From Balneolales bacterium (GTDB taxonomy: Bacteria > Bacteroidota > Rhodothermia > Balneolales > Natronogracilivirgulaceae): a DNA stretch of 9,208 nucleotides. A program made the translations under genes and the position numbers. Of the stretch, positions 1 to 6,725 are shown piece by piece. Location of the stretch: positions 1 through 9,208 of the forward strand of contig SKYW01000275.1 of NCBI GenBank assembly GCA_007127695.1, in the 5' to 3' direction. The notes below the pieces were generated by a model. That model did not search any database, had not been told where the DNA came from, and saw nothing but the letters and a program-made list of their open reading frames with translations. Numbering within the stretch: the first letter of the stretch is position 1; the number at the start of each line of letters is the position of its first letter.

Positions 1-331
1 CACCGGATTCAAAAGGGTGTTCGTGGAAGCACGATGTCTCACCCGTATGACAGGTGGGCCCGGCCGGATCCGCTTCAATCAGCAACGCATCGTCATCGCA
101 ATCTTTCTGGATGCGGACCACCTTCAGCACATTGCCCGACGACTCCCCTTTCATCCACAACCGCTGCTTCGACCGGCTGAAAAAAGTGACTTTTCCGCTG
201 TCAACGGTGGCCTGAAAAGCTTCCCGGTTCATGTAACCCAGCATCAGGACCTGTTTGGTGCGTGCATCCTGGATTACGGCCGGCACCAGGCCATCAGCCG
301 GATTGTAAGCAATGTCATCTGCAGAGAGCAT
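1..331 (-). CDS. hisI: Phosphoribosyl-AMP cyclohydrolase HisI (partial, C-terminus beyond left edge)
   Basis: This enzyme opens the purine ring of phosphoribosyl-AMP, the third step of cytoplasmic histidine biosynthesis. Reading from the ATG at 331 towards position 1 gives 110 codons that match the HisI family throughout. Visible blocks are VPAVIQDA (16-23), VLMLGYMN (28-35), VTFFSRS (48-54), [11 protein letters not shown] (57-67) and [12 protein letters not shown] (91-102). The metal residues are in place: D77, D79 and D81 for Mg, and C78, C94 and C101 for Zn, with the family spacing of 16 and 7. The frame is still open at the edge, so a fused HisE domain (bifunctional HisIE, common in Bacteroidota) is possible but not visible. 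Only A/T-rich sequence precedes the start, with no Shine-Dalgarno. It follows hisF on the same strand after a 181-bp gap holding a tandem repeat. Confidence 0.93.
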   Translation of the reverse strand, partial: MLSADDIAYNPADGLVPAVIQDARTKQVLMLGYMNREAFQATVDSGKVTFFSRSKQRLWMKGESSGNVLKVVRIQKDCDDDALLIEADPAGPTCHTGETSCFHEHPFESG

Positions 332-441
332 AAAAAAATATAGGATAAGTTATCGGGTGAGTATTGTGGGAATCGGATCAGCGTTATGGGATGCCTGTCG
401 CAAGTGACCAACATCGCAAAAAGACAAGATACCACTTTGAG

Positions 442-497
442 AGGACTGTTATGGGAGGACTAATTTGGAAGGACTGTTATGGGAGGACTGATTTTGA
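442..497. repeat. Tandem array of four 14-bp units in the hisF-hisI gap
   Basis: Four consecutive units begin with AGGACT at 442, 456, 470 and 484. Units 1 and 3 are identical (AGGACTGTTATGGG). Units 2 and 4 are variants (AGGACTAATTTGGA, AGGACTGATTTTGA). The array can also be read as two 28-bp units, and 20 bp are perfectly repeated at 442-461 and 470-489. A fragment GTTATGGGA also occurs at 383-391. The remainder of 332-512 shows no convincing gene. An 11-bp palindrome, GATAAGTTATC, lies at 344-354 just upstream of the hisI start. Confidence 0.9.
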
Positions 498-512
498 CGC
501 ACAATGGAGCAA

Positions 513-1268
513 TCAGAGGCGAACAGGAATGCCGGCCTCATGCATTACCTGCTTGAGATCGGCGATTTCGATTTCCCGGAAGTGGAAAATGCTGGCAGCC
601 AGCACGGCGTCTGCCTTCCCAACTGTGATGGCATCGATGCAATGATCGATGGTACCGGCACCGCCGCTGGCAATGAGAGGTATGGGAGCCACTTCTGAGA
701 TGCGCGACAGCAGTTCGTTGTCGAATCCCGATTTTGTGCCGTCACGGTCCATGCTGGTCAGCAGGATCTCGCCCGCACCCCGTTCGGCAACCTCGCGGCA
801 CCATGCGACGGCATCCCTGCCGGTGTCTTTCTGCCCGGCGTTGATATAGACGTTCCACGAGTCACCGGTGCGCTTGGCATCCACCGCGGCCACCACGCAT
901 TGCGAACCGAACCGGTCAGCCGCCCTTGTGATAAGCTCCGGATCATGGACAATGCTGCTGTTCATGGACACTTTGTCCGCCCCGGCAAGCAGCAGGTCGG
1001 CAATCTCTTCCACACTGCGGATGCCACCGCCCACCGTAAACGGAATGCGGATGTGGCTGGCGATGTCCCGGACGAGCGCCACCAGGGTTTTGCGCCTTTC
1101 GTTGGTAGCGGTGATGTCCAGAAACACCAGTTCGTCCGCTCCCTCTTTCGAATAGCGGCCGGCCAGCTCCACCGGATCACCGGCATCCACCAGCCCGACA
1201 AAATTGACGCCCTTGACCGTACGGCCGTTTTTTATATCAAGACAGGGAATAATTCGTTTTGCTAACAA
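513..1268 (-). CDS. hisF: Imidazole glycerol phosphate synthase cyclase subunit HisF
   Basis: HisF is the (beta/alpha)8-barrel subunit that, with the glutaminase HisH, converts PRFAR and ammonia into imidazole glycerol phosphate and AICAR. The 251-residue product has the family's usual length. It opens with [11 protein letters not shown], placing the catalytic acid at D11, and the second catalytic acid is D130 (VVAAVDAKR). The phosphate-binding glycine motifs are TVGGGIRS (78-85) and IASGGAGT (near 202-209). The start is TTG at 1268. No ATG or GTG occurs in frame back to the stop at 1323-1325, and the protein aligns from this residue. No Shine-Dalgarno is evident, only an A-rich leader. The upstream region is shared with a divergent DUF4139 gene. 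hisI lies downstream. HisH, the obligate partner, is not in the window. Confidence 0.97.
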   Translation of the reverse strand: MLAKRIIPCLDIKNGRTVKGVNFVGLVDAGDPVELAGRYSKEGADELVFLDITATNERRKTLVALVRDIASHIRIPFTVGGGIRSVEEIADLLLAGADKVSMNSSIVHDPELITRAADRFGSQCVVAAVDAKRTGDSWNVYINAGQKDTGRDAVAWCREVAERGAGEILLTSMDRDGTKSGFDNELLSRISEVAPIPLIASGGAGTIDHCIDAITVGKADAVLAASIFHFREIEIADLKQVMHEAGIPVRL

Positions 1269-1467
1269 TGTTCTTATTTTTGGATTTTCTATGATCCCGA
1301 CATGATTCCGGAATGCAATGCGTTAAAAAATGAAACAGATATGCGTCTTCAGATGTTCTGCGAACACGGGAAGCAATGAGATGCCGTCATGATACCGGGT
1401 GTCCCGCGCACCGTACAAAATAACCAAACTGCCGTTCTTTGACCACTAACTATAACGGAGAAACCAT
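1269..1467. promoter_or_regulatory. Divergent intergenic region between hisF and the DUF4139 gene
   Basis: These 199 bp must hold the start signals for hisF (leftwards) and probably for the DUF4139 gene (rightwards). A perfect 10-bp palindrome, ATTCCGGAAT, lies at 1305-1314. The motif ATGATnCCG occurs three times on the plus strand, at 1291-1299, 1302-1310 and 1389-1397, with the first two 11 bp apart. A good ribosome-binding site (ACGGAGAAACC) precedes the ATG at 1468. TTGAC (1439-1443) and TATAA (1451-1455) are too close together to form one promoter. That the motifs bind a regulator is an inference. Confidence 0.4.
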
Positions 1468-2916
1468 ATGAAAAAATCTCTCGCCCGAACAGGCATGATT
1501 GCCGCCGCGTTTATTATTCTGAGCTTGCCGGCTCAAATGGAAGCAGGAAGCGGTCCCGGCACGATGAGCGACACGGACCTGACCCTCTTTCCGGGATGGG
1601 GCTGGGTGCTGGATTCTCGCACGATTGAGCTGCAGGACGGACGTAATGAAGTGACATTCCCTGGCATTGCACGTCAGTTCGACCCCGGCTCGCTGCAGAT
1701 CGGGCTGGATGGACAAGTGATATCTGTGCGTACCCGCGTGGAGCACCAGGGCTGGGAGCGGATTTTCCAGTCGCTGATCGGCAAACAGATCCGCATGGTC
1801 AGCGACACCGGTCAGCTGGTGGAGGGAGAAGTGGTCGATTTCACCCAGAGCCGGCTCTATCTGCGAAAAGCGGATGGACGCTTTACCCTCATCCCGAATT
1901 CCCACAACTACCGCCTGGAACTGGATACGATGCCGGATGCTGACAAGCCGGGAGTCCAGCTGGATGCGGTTGTCTCTGTTGACCGGGCTGGAAGCTACCC
2001 CGTCCAGATCTACTATGTCGCCAACAACATCGCCTGGAGCCTGGATTATTCGATTGTCCTGAATGAAGATGAAAACAAGGCCGGCATCACCGGCATGGCC
2101 CAGATCCGCAATAACAGTGGAACGGCGTTCGATCAGGCACGCGTCCGCCTCGTGGCCGGGGATGTGCGCATGAGTCCGCAGCGTGCCCCGCAATTGCGAG
2201 CCGCCGTGGCGGATGAAGTCGTCATGTCGGGATATTCCGTGCCTGAGGCCGAACAGTATGCCGATTATTATGTCTATGAGCTGCCTGGACGTCTGGACCT
2301 GCCGGAACGGGAGCTCTATCAGTTTCCGCTGGTGTCAGCAACATCCGTGGATGCGCGCAAGATATACCGCTATCATGTTAGGCCGTTTTCGGGTACGAAC
2401 CAGGAACCGCGCCGTCTGGATGTGATCTACGCATTCCATAACCTGGAAGAGCAGGGCCTCGGCAAACCGATGCCCGGCGGTATCGTGCGGGTTTACCGGA
2501 AAACCGAAACGGATGCAACCGGCTATCCTGATCCCGATACCGGAAGGATGGACGATGACGGCTTGCGCTCCGCCGGCATGCAGCTGTTGGGCCAGGATCG
2601 GATATCCCACATTGCCAAAGGGGACCGGTTTGAGGTGATGACCGGACGCGCCTTCGATATACGGGCTTTGGAGACGCTTACACGACATGAACAGGTGGCA
2701 CCCCGGGTGCGCGAAGAGAGCCGCGAGATCACGCTGAAAAATGAAAAGGATGAGGATGTGGTCGCAACGGTGGTCGTTCCCCTGCACAGAAACCTGAGCG
2801 TCGTAAGCGAAAGCCACGATCCCGTCAGCGAGTCGGCGGACCGGCGCGTCTACGAGATCAACGTGCCGGCGGAAGGCGAAAACCGCCTCAGTATCACGAT
2901 ACGCCAGAGCAACTGA
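1468..2916 (+). CDS. Exported DUF4139 domain-containing protein
   Basis: This 482-residue protein has an N-terminal signal peptide: basic MKKSLAR, a hydrophobic stretch at about 8-20, and a likely cleavage after QMEA near residue 26. No lipobox cysteine is present, so it is probably periplasmic or surface-exposed. Residues 36-75 (DLTLFPGWGWVLDSRTIEL, then GRNEVTFPGIARQFDP) are the typical opening of this family. The DUF4139 domain proper covers roughly 165-478, with landmarks IAWSLDYSIVL (188-198), NNSGTAFDQARVRLVAGDV (215-233), MPGGIVRVYR (335-344) and MQLLGQDRISHI (371-382). The family's biochemical role is not established, and nothing in the sequence reveals an active site. The ATG has a usable ribosome-binding site. 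The gene lies opposite to, and inside, the otherwise minus-strand his cluster. Its last 25 bp are the first copy of a tandem repeat array. Confidence 0.85.
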   Translation: MKKSLARTGMIAAAFIILSLPAQMEAGSGPGTMSDTDLTLFPGWGWVLDSRTIELQDGRNEVTFPGIARQFDPGSLQIGLDGQVISVRTRVEHQGWERIFQSLIGKQIRMVSDTGQLVEGEVVDFTQSRLYLRKADGRFTLIPNSHNYRLELDTMPDADKPGVQLDAVVSVDRAGSYPVQIYYVANNIAWSLDYSIVLNEDENKAGITGMAQIRNNSGTAFDQARVRLVAGDVRMSPQRAPQLRAAVADEVVMSGYSVPEAEQYADYYVYELPGRLDLPERELYQFPLVSATSVDARKIYRYHVRPFSGTNQEPRRLDVIYAFHNLEEQGLGKPMPGGIVRVYRKTETDATGYPDPDTGRMDDDGLRSAGMQLLGQDRISHIAKGDRFEVMTGRAFDIRALETLTRHEQVAPRVREESREITLKNEKDEDVVATVVVPLHRNLSVVSESHDPVSESADRRVYEINVPAEGENRLSITIRQSN

Positions 2917-3021
2917 TCAGGCGAAACACCAGAGCAACGGTTCAGAACGAAACACCAGAGCAACGGTTCAGAACGAAACACCAGAGCAACGGTTCAGGCG
3001 AAACACCAGGGTGCGGATCAG
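2897..3021. repeat. Tandem array of about five 25-26-bp units starting in the DUF4139 gene's 3' end
   Basis: Unit 1 (2897-2921) is the last coding bases and TGA stop of the DUF4139 gene. Units 2 (2922-2947) and 3 (2948-2973) are identical 26-mers beginning CGAAACACCAGAGCAACGG. Unit 4 (2974-2998) differs only at its end. Unit 5 (2999-3021) is degenerate and shortened. Unit 1 matches the first 25 bases of unit 2 at about 20 positions, the differences including the stop codon (CTGATCAGG against CGGTTCAGA). The array lies between two convergent genes. The unit length is not a multiple of three, and the copies beyond the stop are non-coding. Confidence 0.88.
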
Positions 3022-3121
3022 TCAATAATCCAGGATCGATCTGTTCTGATACGATTGCGCAAGTAAAACAGTTGGAAAATGCTTGTGAACAGGTTCACTT
3101 CCGGGAAAATGATACTGCAGA
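3022..3121. other. Convergent intergenic spacer with short inverted repeat, weak terminator candidate
   Basis: DUF4139 (plus) and hisA (minus) converge here. The best symmetric element is GTGAAC-AG-GTTCAC at 3085-3098. As RNA it could form a five-pair stem with a four-base loop in either direction. It lacks a strong GC stem and a clear T-run, so intrinsic termination is doubtful. An 8-bp palindrome, TTGCGCAA, lies at 3055-3062. Nothing else was seen. Confidence 0.25.
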
Positions 3122-3859
3122 TCAGCGCAGGCTGGTGGATCCCTCGTGGAAGGAGAGCATGGTTTCCAAACTCAGGAGCCCTTCGTAGTAGGCCCTTCCG
3201 ATGACCACGCCATACATTCCCTCAATGGCAAGCTGCCGCAGATCTTCATCACTGGCCACACCGCCGGATGCGATGATGTTCACCTGTGGATAACGTTTGG
3301 CGATCTCGGTATAGAGACCGGAGTTGACCCCGGTGAGCATGCCGTCACGGGCGACATCGGTGCAGAGGATGGTCTGGACTCCCAGACGGACCATGCTTCC
3401 AAGAAAGTCCAGGGCACTCTCGTCGGAAGTTTCCTCCCATCCGCCGTATGCCATTTTTCCGTCCTTGATATCCAGGCCCAGGATACAGGTGTCACCGCCA
3501 TAGAAATCCAGCGAGGCAAGCCACTCATCCGGCCGCTGGACCGCCATCGAACTGCTGACAATGCGCGATACTCCCGCCTTAAGAAGGGTCTTGATATCCC
3601 TGCGGCTCCGGATACCGCCACCGCACTGAACACCCACGCCAGTCTCTTCGATAATGCTTTCGATCACGGGCAGGTTAACGAACCGTCCCTCCCTGGCGCC
3701 GTTCAGATCCACAATGTGGATGTGGGAAAAACCCGCATCCCGGAACTCCTTTACGAAAGAAACCGGATTATCCGAATAAACCGTGACCTCTTTGTAATCA
3801 CCCTTCTTCAATCGTACGACCTGCCCGTTCAGCAGATCAATGGCAGGAATAACATGCAT
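3122..3859 (-). CDS. hisA: ProFAR isomerase HisA
   Basis: HisA is the (beta/alpha)8-barrel isomerase that converts ProFAR to PRFAR, the substrate of HisF, in cytoplasmic histidine biosynthesis. The product is 245 residues, the usual length. It begins MHVIPAIDLLNGQVVRL, giving the first catalytic aspartate at D8. The second is D130 (ILGLDIKDGK). The phosphate-binding loops are QCGGGIRS (78-85) and IIASGGVAS near residue 195-203. TDVARDGMLTG (167-177) is a further family block. The ATG at 3859 is preceded by AAGGG at a plausible ribosome-binding distance. It lies 93 bp after lgt on the same strand and may be read from the cysS-lgt transcript or from its own promoter. hisF, its usual neighbour, is displaced beyond the DUF4139 gene. 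Confidence 0.97.
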   Translation of the reverse strand: MHVIPAIDLLNGQVVRLKKGDYKEVTVYSDNPVSFVKEFRDAGFSHIHIVDLNGAREGRFVNLPVIESIIEETGVGVQCGGGIRSRRDIKTLLKAGVSRIVSSSMAVQRPDEWLASLDFYGGDTCILGLDIKDGKMAYGGWEETSDESALDFLGSMVRLGVQTILCTDVARDGMLTGVNSGLYTEIAKRYPQVNIIASGGVASDEDLRQLAIEGMYGVVIGRAYYEGLLSLETMLSFHEGSTSLR

Positions 3860-3947
3860 TGTGTAACCCTTACTGATAAAGCCTGTTGGTTAAAAAAGAA
3901 ATACTTGTAAAAATGCTTCCACAGTCAGACAGGAAATATACACGCTG

Positions 3948-3955
3948 CAAAGTTA
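3948..3955 (-). promoter_or_regulatory. Possible Bacteroidota-type -7 element ahead of hisA
   Basis: On the minus strand this reads TAACTTTG, a full match to the Bacteroidota -7 consensus TAnnTTTG. It overlaps the lgt stop codon and lies about 90 bp upstream of the hisA start. No convincing TTG/TTTG element is present at the expected -33 distance, so it may be chance. The rest of the 93-bp lgt-hisA gap is A/T-rich without other clear signals. Confidence 0.2.
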
Positions 3956-5044
3956 TTCTGCACCCCCTTTTTCTTGTGGATGGGATTTCTTTTTGACCTG
4001 GGTCCAGATGATCCATATCCCGAAAAGCAGAAAGGGGATACTGAGCAGCTGGCCCATACCGATCATCCAGGTCTCAGTGAAAGCCGCCTGCTCGACCTTC
4101 GTGTACTCCACGAAAAAGCGGCTGCCAAACAGGATGATCATGAAAACACCGGACAGCAAGCCCTCCGGCGGAAACTTTTTGTAATAGTAGTAGATGGCCA
4201 CCAGCACCACAAAGATCAAAATGCAGATGAGTGCCTCGTAGAGCATGGTTGGGTGCCGGGGCAGCATATCCACACGGGCGAAAATGACGGCCCAGGGCAC
4301 ATCGGTGGGCAGGCCCACGATCTCGGAGTTGAAAAAATTGCCCACCCGGATGAACGAGCCGCCAAGTATCGCGGGAATGGTGAGCCGGTCCGCCACCCAG
4401 AAAAACGTGATGCCGCGGTTTTTGCGGATGTAGAGCCACAAGGCCAGCATGATGCCCACCACGGCGCCGTGACTGGCCAGGCCGCCCTGCCAGATGAACA
4501 GCACCTCGTGAAGGTTGCGGATGTAGTAGTCGAAGTCGTAAAAGATGACGTGGCCAAGCCGGGCGCCGATCACCGTACCTACGATAATATAAATCAGCAG
4601 CTGGTCGGCAAGCGCCACATCCTTTCCCGCATCGATGAAGAGCTTGCGGCCGATAAAGTAACCGATCAGGAATGCCGCGGCGAAAAGCCCGCCATACCAG
4701 CGGACCATCACGGGACCGATTTGCTCAATGGTGGGACCGGGCAGGATCAGGAACACCAGCTGTCCCAGAATGAAAGCACCGACCAGGATACCGAACGTCT
4801 GCCATCCGCTGAGTTCTTCGGGCTTTTCGCCCTTTTCGCCCTTGCCTTCTTCCTTTCTGCGCCTGCGGCGCTTGCGCTTGCCGGTGCTGCTGTCGTCATC
4901 CCGCTTGAGCAGGAAATAGGGAGCCGAAAGAAAGAGCACGGCAGCCAGAATCAACCCGGGTATGCTGAGGGCAAAAGGCAGTGTGATCTCACCCAGGTTG
5001 AACATCACCGGGTTTCCTTCCCAGAAGAAATAATCAGAATTCAT
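3953..5044 (-). CDS. lgt: Prolipoprotein diacylglyceryl transferase Lgt with an internal N-terminal insertion
   Basis: Lgt attaches diacylglycerol from phosphatidylglycerol to the lipobox cysteine of prolipoproteins in the inner membrane. Family residues are present: H192 (SHGAVVG), R233/N236/E241 (RVGNFFNSE), HPTMLYE (265-271) and R309/E313 (RFFVEYTK), matching E. coli H103, R143, N146, E151, R239 and E243. At 363 residues it is about 70 longer than E. coli Lgt. Residues 11-18 (NPVMFNLG) and 111-118 (PVMVRWYG) look like two halves of one normally continuous N-terminal motif. The intervening segment has two likely helices (about 23-46 and 81-101) around a Lys/Arg/Glu-rich loop (48-77). The ATG at 5044 lies 8 bp after the cysS stop, which suggests co-transcription and possible translational coupling. 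There is no Shine-Dalgarno. Confidence 0.95.
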   Translation of the reverse strand: MNSDYFFWEGNPVMFNLGEITLPFALSIPGLILAAVLFLSAPYFLLKRDDDSSTGKRKRRRRRKEEGKGEKGEKPEELSGWQTFGILVGAFILGQLVFLILPGPTIEQIGPVMVRWYGGLFAAAFLIGYFIGRKLFIDAGKDVALADQLLIYIIVGTVIGARLGHVIFYDFDYYIRNLHEVLFIWQGGLASHGAVVGIMLALWLYIRKNRGITFFWVADRLTIPAILGGSFIRVGNFFNSEIVGLPTDVPWAVIFARVDMLPRHPTMLYEALICILIFVVLVAIYYYYKKFPPEGLLSGVFMIILFGSRFFVEYTKVEQAAFTETWMIGMGQLLSIPFLLFGIWIIWTQVKKKSHPQEKGGAE

Positions 5045-5052
5045 AGCGTTTG

Positions 5053-6537
5053 TCAGGATAGTTTGTAGGTCGATCCGCCCGGACCGTCCTCGATGATGAT
5101 TCCCAGTTCAGCAAGGCGGTCCCGGATCCGGTCCGCCGTCCCCCAGTCTTTGTTTTTACGGGCGGTTTGGCGAAGATCCAGCAGGATCTGCATCACTTCG
5201 TCGAAAGGCAGGTCATCCGCACCATCACCGGCTGTCCCGGGTTGCCATATGCCCAGCACATCCCCGCAAAAATGCACCAGAAATTCGGAGAGCTCAGAGA
5301 TATTGGCCGGAGTGTTCCCGCTTTGCAGGACGGCTTTTAGCGGACGAAGCTGCTCAAAAAGCAAGCCGATTGCCCTGGCCGTGTTGAAATCGTCATTCAT
5401 GCAGGCGTGGAGTCCGTCCCTGAGTTTCTGCAGGTCGAACGGCTTTCCGGCGGGGTTGCTGCCACTCTCATCGTCTTTTCCGGCATCGGCGGTCTGGTGG
5501 ATGACATCCAGGATGCTGACCAGGTTGATGTATCCGGTTTCAGCCGATTCCAGTGCTTTTTCCGAAAAATCAGTGGTGCTTCGGTAGTGGCTCTGCAGCA
5601 GGAAGAAACGGATGACCCCGGGCGCCCAGGAACGGCTGAGAAGATCATGCGACCCGGTGAAGAACTGCTCCAGCGTGATGGCGTTGCCCAATGACTTGCC
5701 CATCTTCTGACCGTTGAGGGTGATCATGTTGTTGTGCATCCAATAGCGCACAAACGGGGCGTCATGCGCTCCCTCGCACTGTGCAATCTCGCACTCGTGA
5801 TGCGGGAACTGGTTCTCCAGCCCGCCGCCGTGGATGTCGATGGTTTCGCCCAGGTATTTAGTGGCCATGGCCGAACACTCAATGTGCCAGCCGGGGAAGC
5901 CATCCCCCCAGGGAGAATCCCAGCGCATGATGTGCGATTCATCCGCTTTCTTCCACAACGCAAAGTCGGCCGGATTCCTCTTGTCGCTGCTTACATCCAC
6001 CCGTGCACCGGCCTCGGCCTCATCCAGCGTGCGTCCGCTCAGCTTGCCATAATCGGGGAGCGAGGTGACATCGAAATAGACATTGCCGTCCGCCTCGTAG
6101 GCATGACCCTTTTCAACAAGCTTTTTTATCATGGAGATCTGCTCGGGGATGTGTCCGGTCGCACGCGGCGAGATATCCGGCCGCAACACATTCAGCCGGT
6201 CCATGTCCCTGAAATAGCGGTAGGTGTATTTCTCGGCAATTTCCATGGGCTCCAGCCGCTCGATGCGCGACTGTTTGGCCATTTTGTCCTCGCCCTCATC
6301 CGCGTCATCGGTGAGATGCCCGACATCCGTGATATTCTGCACGTAACGTACACGATAGCCCAGGTATCGGAAGTAGCGCACGACGATGTCAAAACTGACG
6401 TAGCTTTTGGCATGGCCCAGGTGCGGGTCGCCGTAGACCGTGGGTCCGCACGCATAAATGCCGACAAAGCCCTCTTTCAGGGGCTCAAACGTTTCTTTTT
6501 TCCTGGATAGCGTGTTAAACAGCTGAAGTTCTTGCAT
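5053..6537 (-). CDS. cysS: Cysteinyl-tRNA synthetase
   Basis: This class I aminoacyl-tRNA synthetase activates cysteine and charges tRNA-Cys in the cytoplasm. The product is 494 residues, close to the usual 460-500. The HIGH-type signature is HLGH at 39-42 and the KMSKS-type signature is KMGKS at 278-282. The substrate-discriminating zinc ligands align with E. coli as C30, C221, H246 and E250 ([18 protein letters not shown]). The C-terminal helical tRNA-binding region includes [10 protein letters not shown] (382-391) and [17 protein letters not shown] (464-480). The ATG at 6537 fits the family's normal beginning ([12 protein letters not shown]). It is the first gene of a probable cysS-lgt(-hisA) minus-strand unit and diverges from the glycerate kinase gene. 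No T-box leader structure was recognised. Confidence 0.97.
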   Translation of the reverse strand: MQELQLFNTLSRKKETFEPLKEGFVGIYACGPTVYGDPHLGHAKSYVSFDIVVRYFRYLGYRVRYVQNITDVGHLTDDADEGEDKMAKQSRIERLEPMEIAEKYTYRYFRDMDRLNVLRPDISPRATGHIPEQISMIKKLVEKGHAYEADGNVYFDVTSLPDYGKLSGRTLDEAEAGARVDVSSDKRNPADFALWKKADESHIMRWDSPWGDGFPGWHIECSAMATKYLGETIDIHGGGLENQFPHHECEIAQCEGAHDAPFVRYWMHNNMITLNGQKMGKSLGNAITLEQFFTGSHDLLSRSWAPGVIRFFLLQSHYRSTTDFSEKALESAETGYINLVSILDVIHQTADAGKDDESGSNPAGKPFDLQKLRDGLHACMNDDFNTARAIGLLFEQLRPLKAVLQSGNTPANISELSEFLVHFCGDVLGIWQPGTAGDGADDLPFDEVMQILLDLRQTARKNKDWGTADRIRDRLAELGIIIEDGPGGSTYKLS

Positions 6538-6582
6538 GTTGGATGGGATCGCGGATCAGGTCACTATTGGCGTAATGTATTT

Positions 6583-6602
6583 GGAATGAATGGATTCATT
6601 TC
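6583..6602. repeat. 20-bp inverted repeat upstream of cysS
   Basis: The core arms AATGAAT (6585-6591) and ATTCATT (6594-6600) are perfectly complementary around GG. One G-T and one further G-C pair extend them to nine positions per arm. It lies 46-65 bp upstream of the cysS ATG, suitable for an operator or a leader hairpin. No regulator is known from the sequence. Confidence 0.5.
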
Positions 6603-6679
6603 CAGTTCCCAAGATACGAAAGGCGCAGCGAAAGGATAAATGCCGTTTGTGTTTTTGCTCCCGATTGTGATTTTGCAGA

Positions 6680-6688
6680 TTATCCACA
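6680..6688 (+). promoter_or_regulatory. Consensus DnaA box TTATCCACA
   Basis: The nine bases match the strict DnaA-box consensus and lie in the divergent intergenic region, just after the weak plus-strand promoter candidate. A single box does not make an origin, and no dnaA, dnaN or AT-rich unwinding element is present. A role as a DnaA-responsive operator is possible but unproven. Confidence 0.4.
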
Positions 6689-6711
6689 ACAGATTGAACG
6701 GGATTTCTTAT

Positions 6712-6725
6712 TTTGCCAAGGCAAA
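6712..6725. repeat. Inverted repeat TTTGCC-AA-GGCAAA
   Basis: Two perfect 6-bp arms surround an AA centre, 62 bp upstream of the ATG at 6788. The palindrome partly overlaps the minus-strand TAAATTTG element and a plus-strand TTATTTTG. It has the size and symmetry of a dimeric repressor site, but no cognate regulator is encoded in the window. Confidence 0.35.

Noticed and set aside
278..282. KMGKS instead of KMSKS in CysRS, considered as an active-site anomaly (the numbers given are residues of the cysS product)
   Set aside because: As I recall, the glycine variant is common in CysRS of this bacterial group, and all zinc ligands and the HLGH motif are intact, so it is not unusual.
442..497. 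CRISPR array
   Set aside because: The units are 14 bp and directly adjacent, with no unique spacers, and no cas genes are present. The same reasoning applies to the 25-26-bp array at 2897-3021.
1275..1282. TATTTTTG, a perfect TAnnTTTG -7 element on the plus strand
   Set aside because: The nearest TTTG (1258-1261) is only 13 bp upstream, too close for the -33 element, and the element lies over 180 bp from the DUF4139 start.
3085..3098. Strong bidirectional rho-independent terminator
   Set aside because: The stem is short and not GC-rich and no proper T-run follows, so it is listed only as a weak candidate.
3146..3910. A 254-codon plus-strand open frame opposite hisA
   Set aside because: It is fully explained as the shadow of hisA, with no motifs and no credible initiation signals.
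3974..5068. A 364-codon plus-strand open frame opposite lgt
   Set aside because: It is the complement of a gene with clear Lgt motifs. Its product is His/Asp/Gly-rich without recognisable family features, typical of an antisense shadow in GC-biased DNA.
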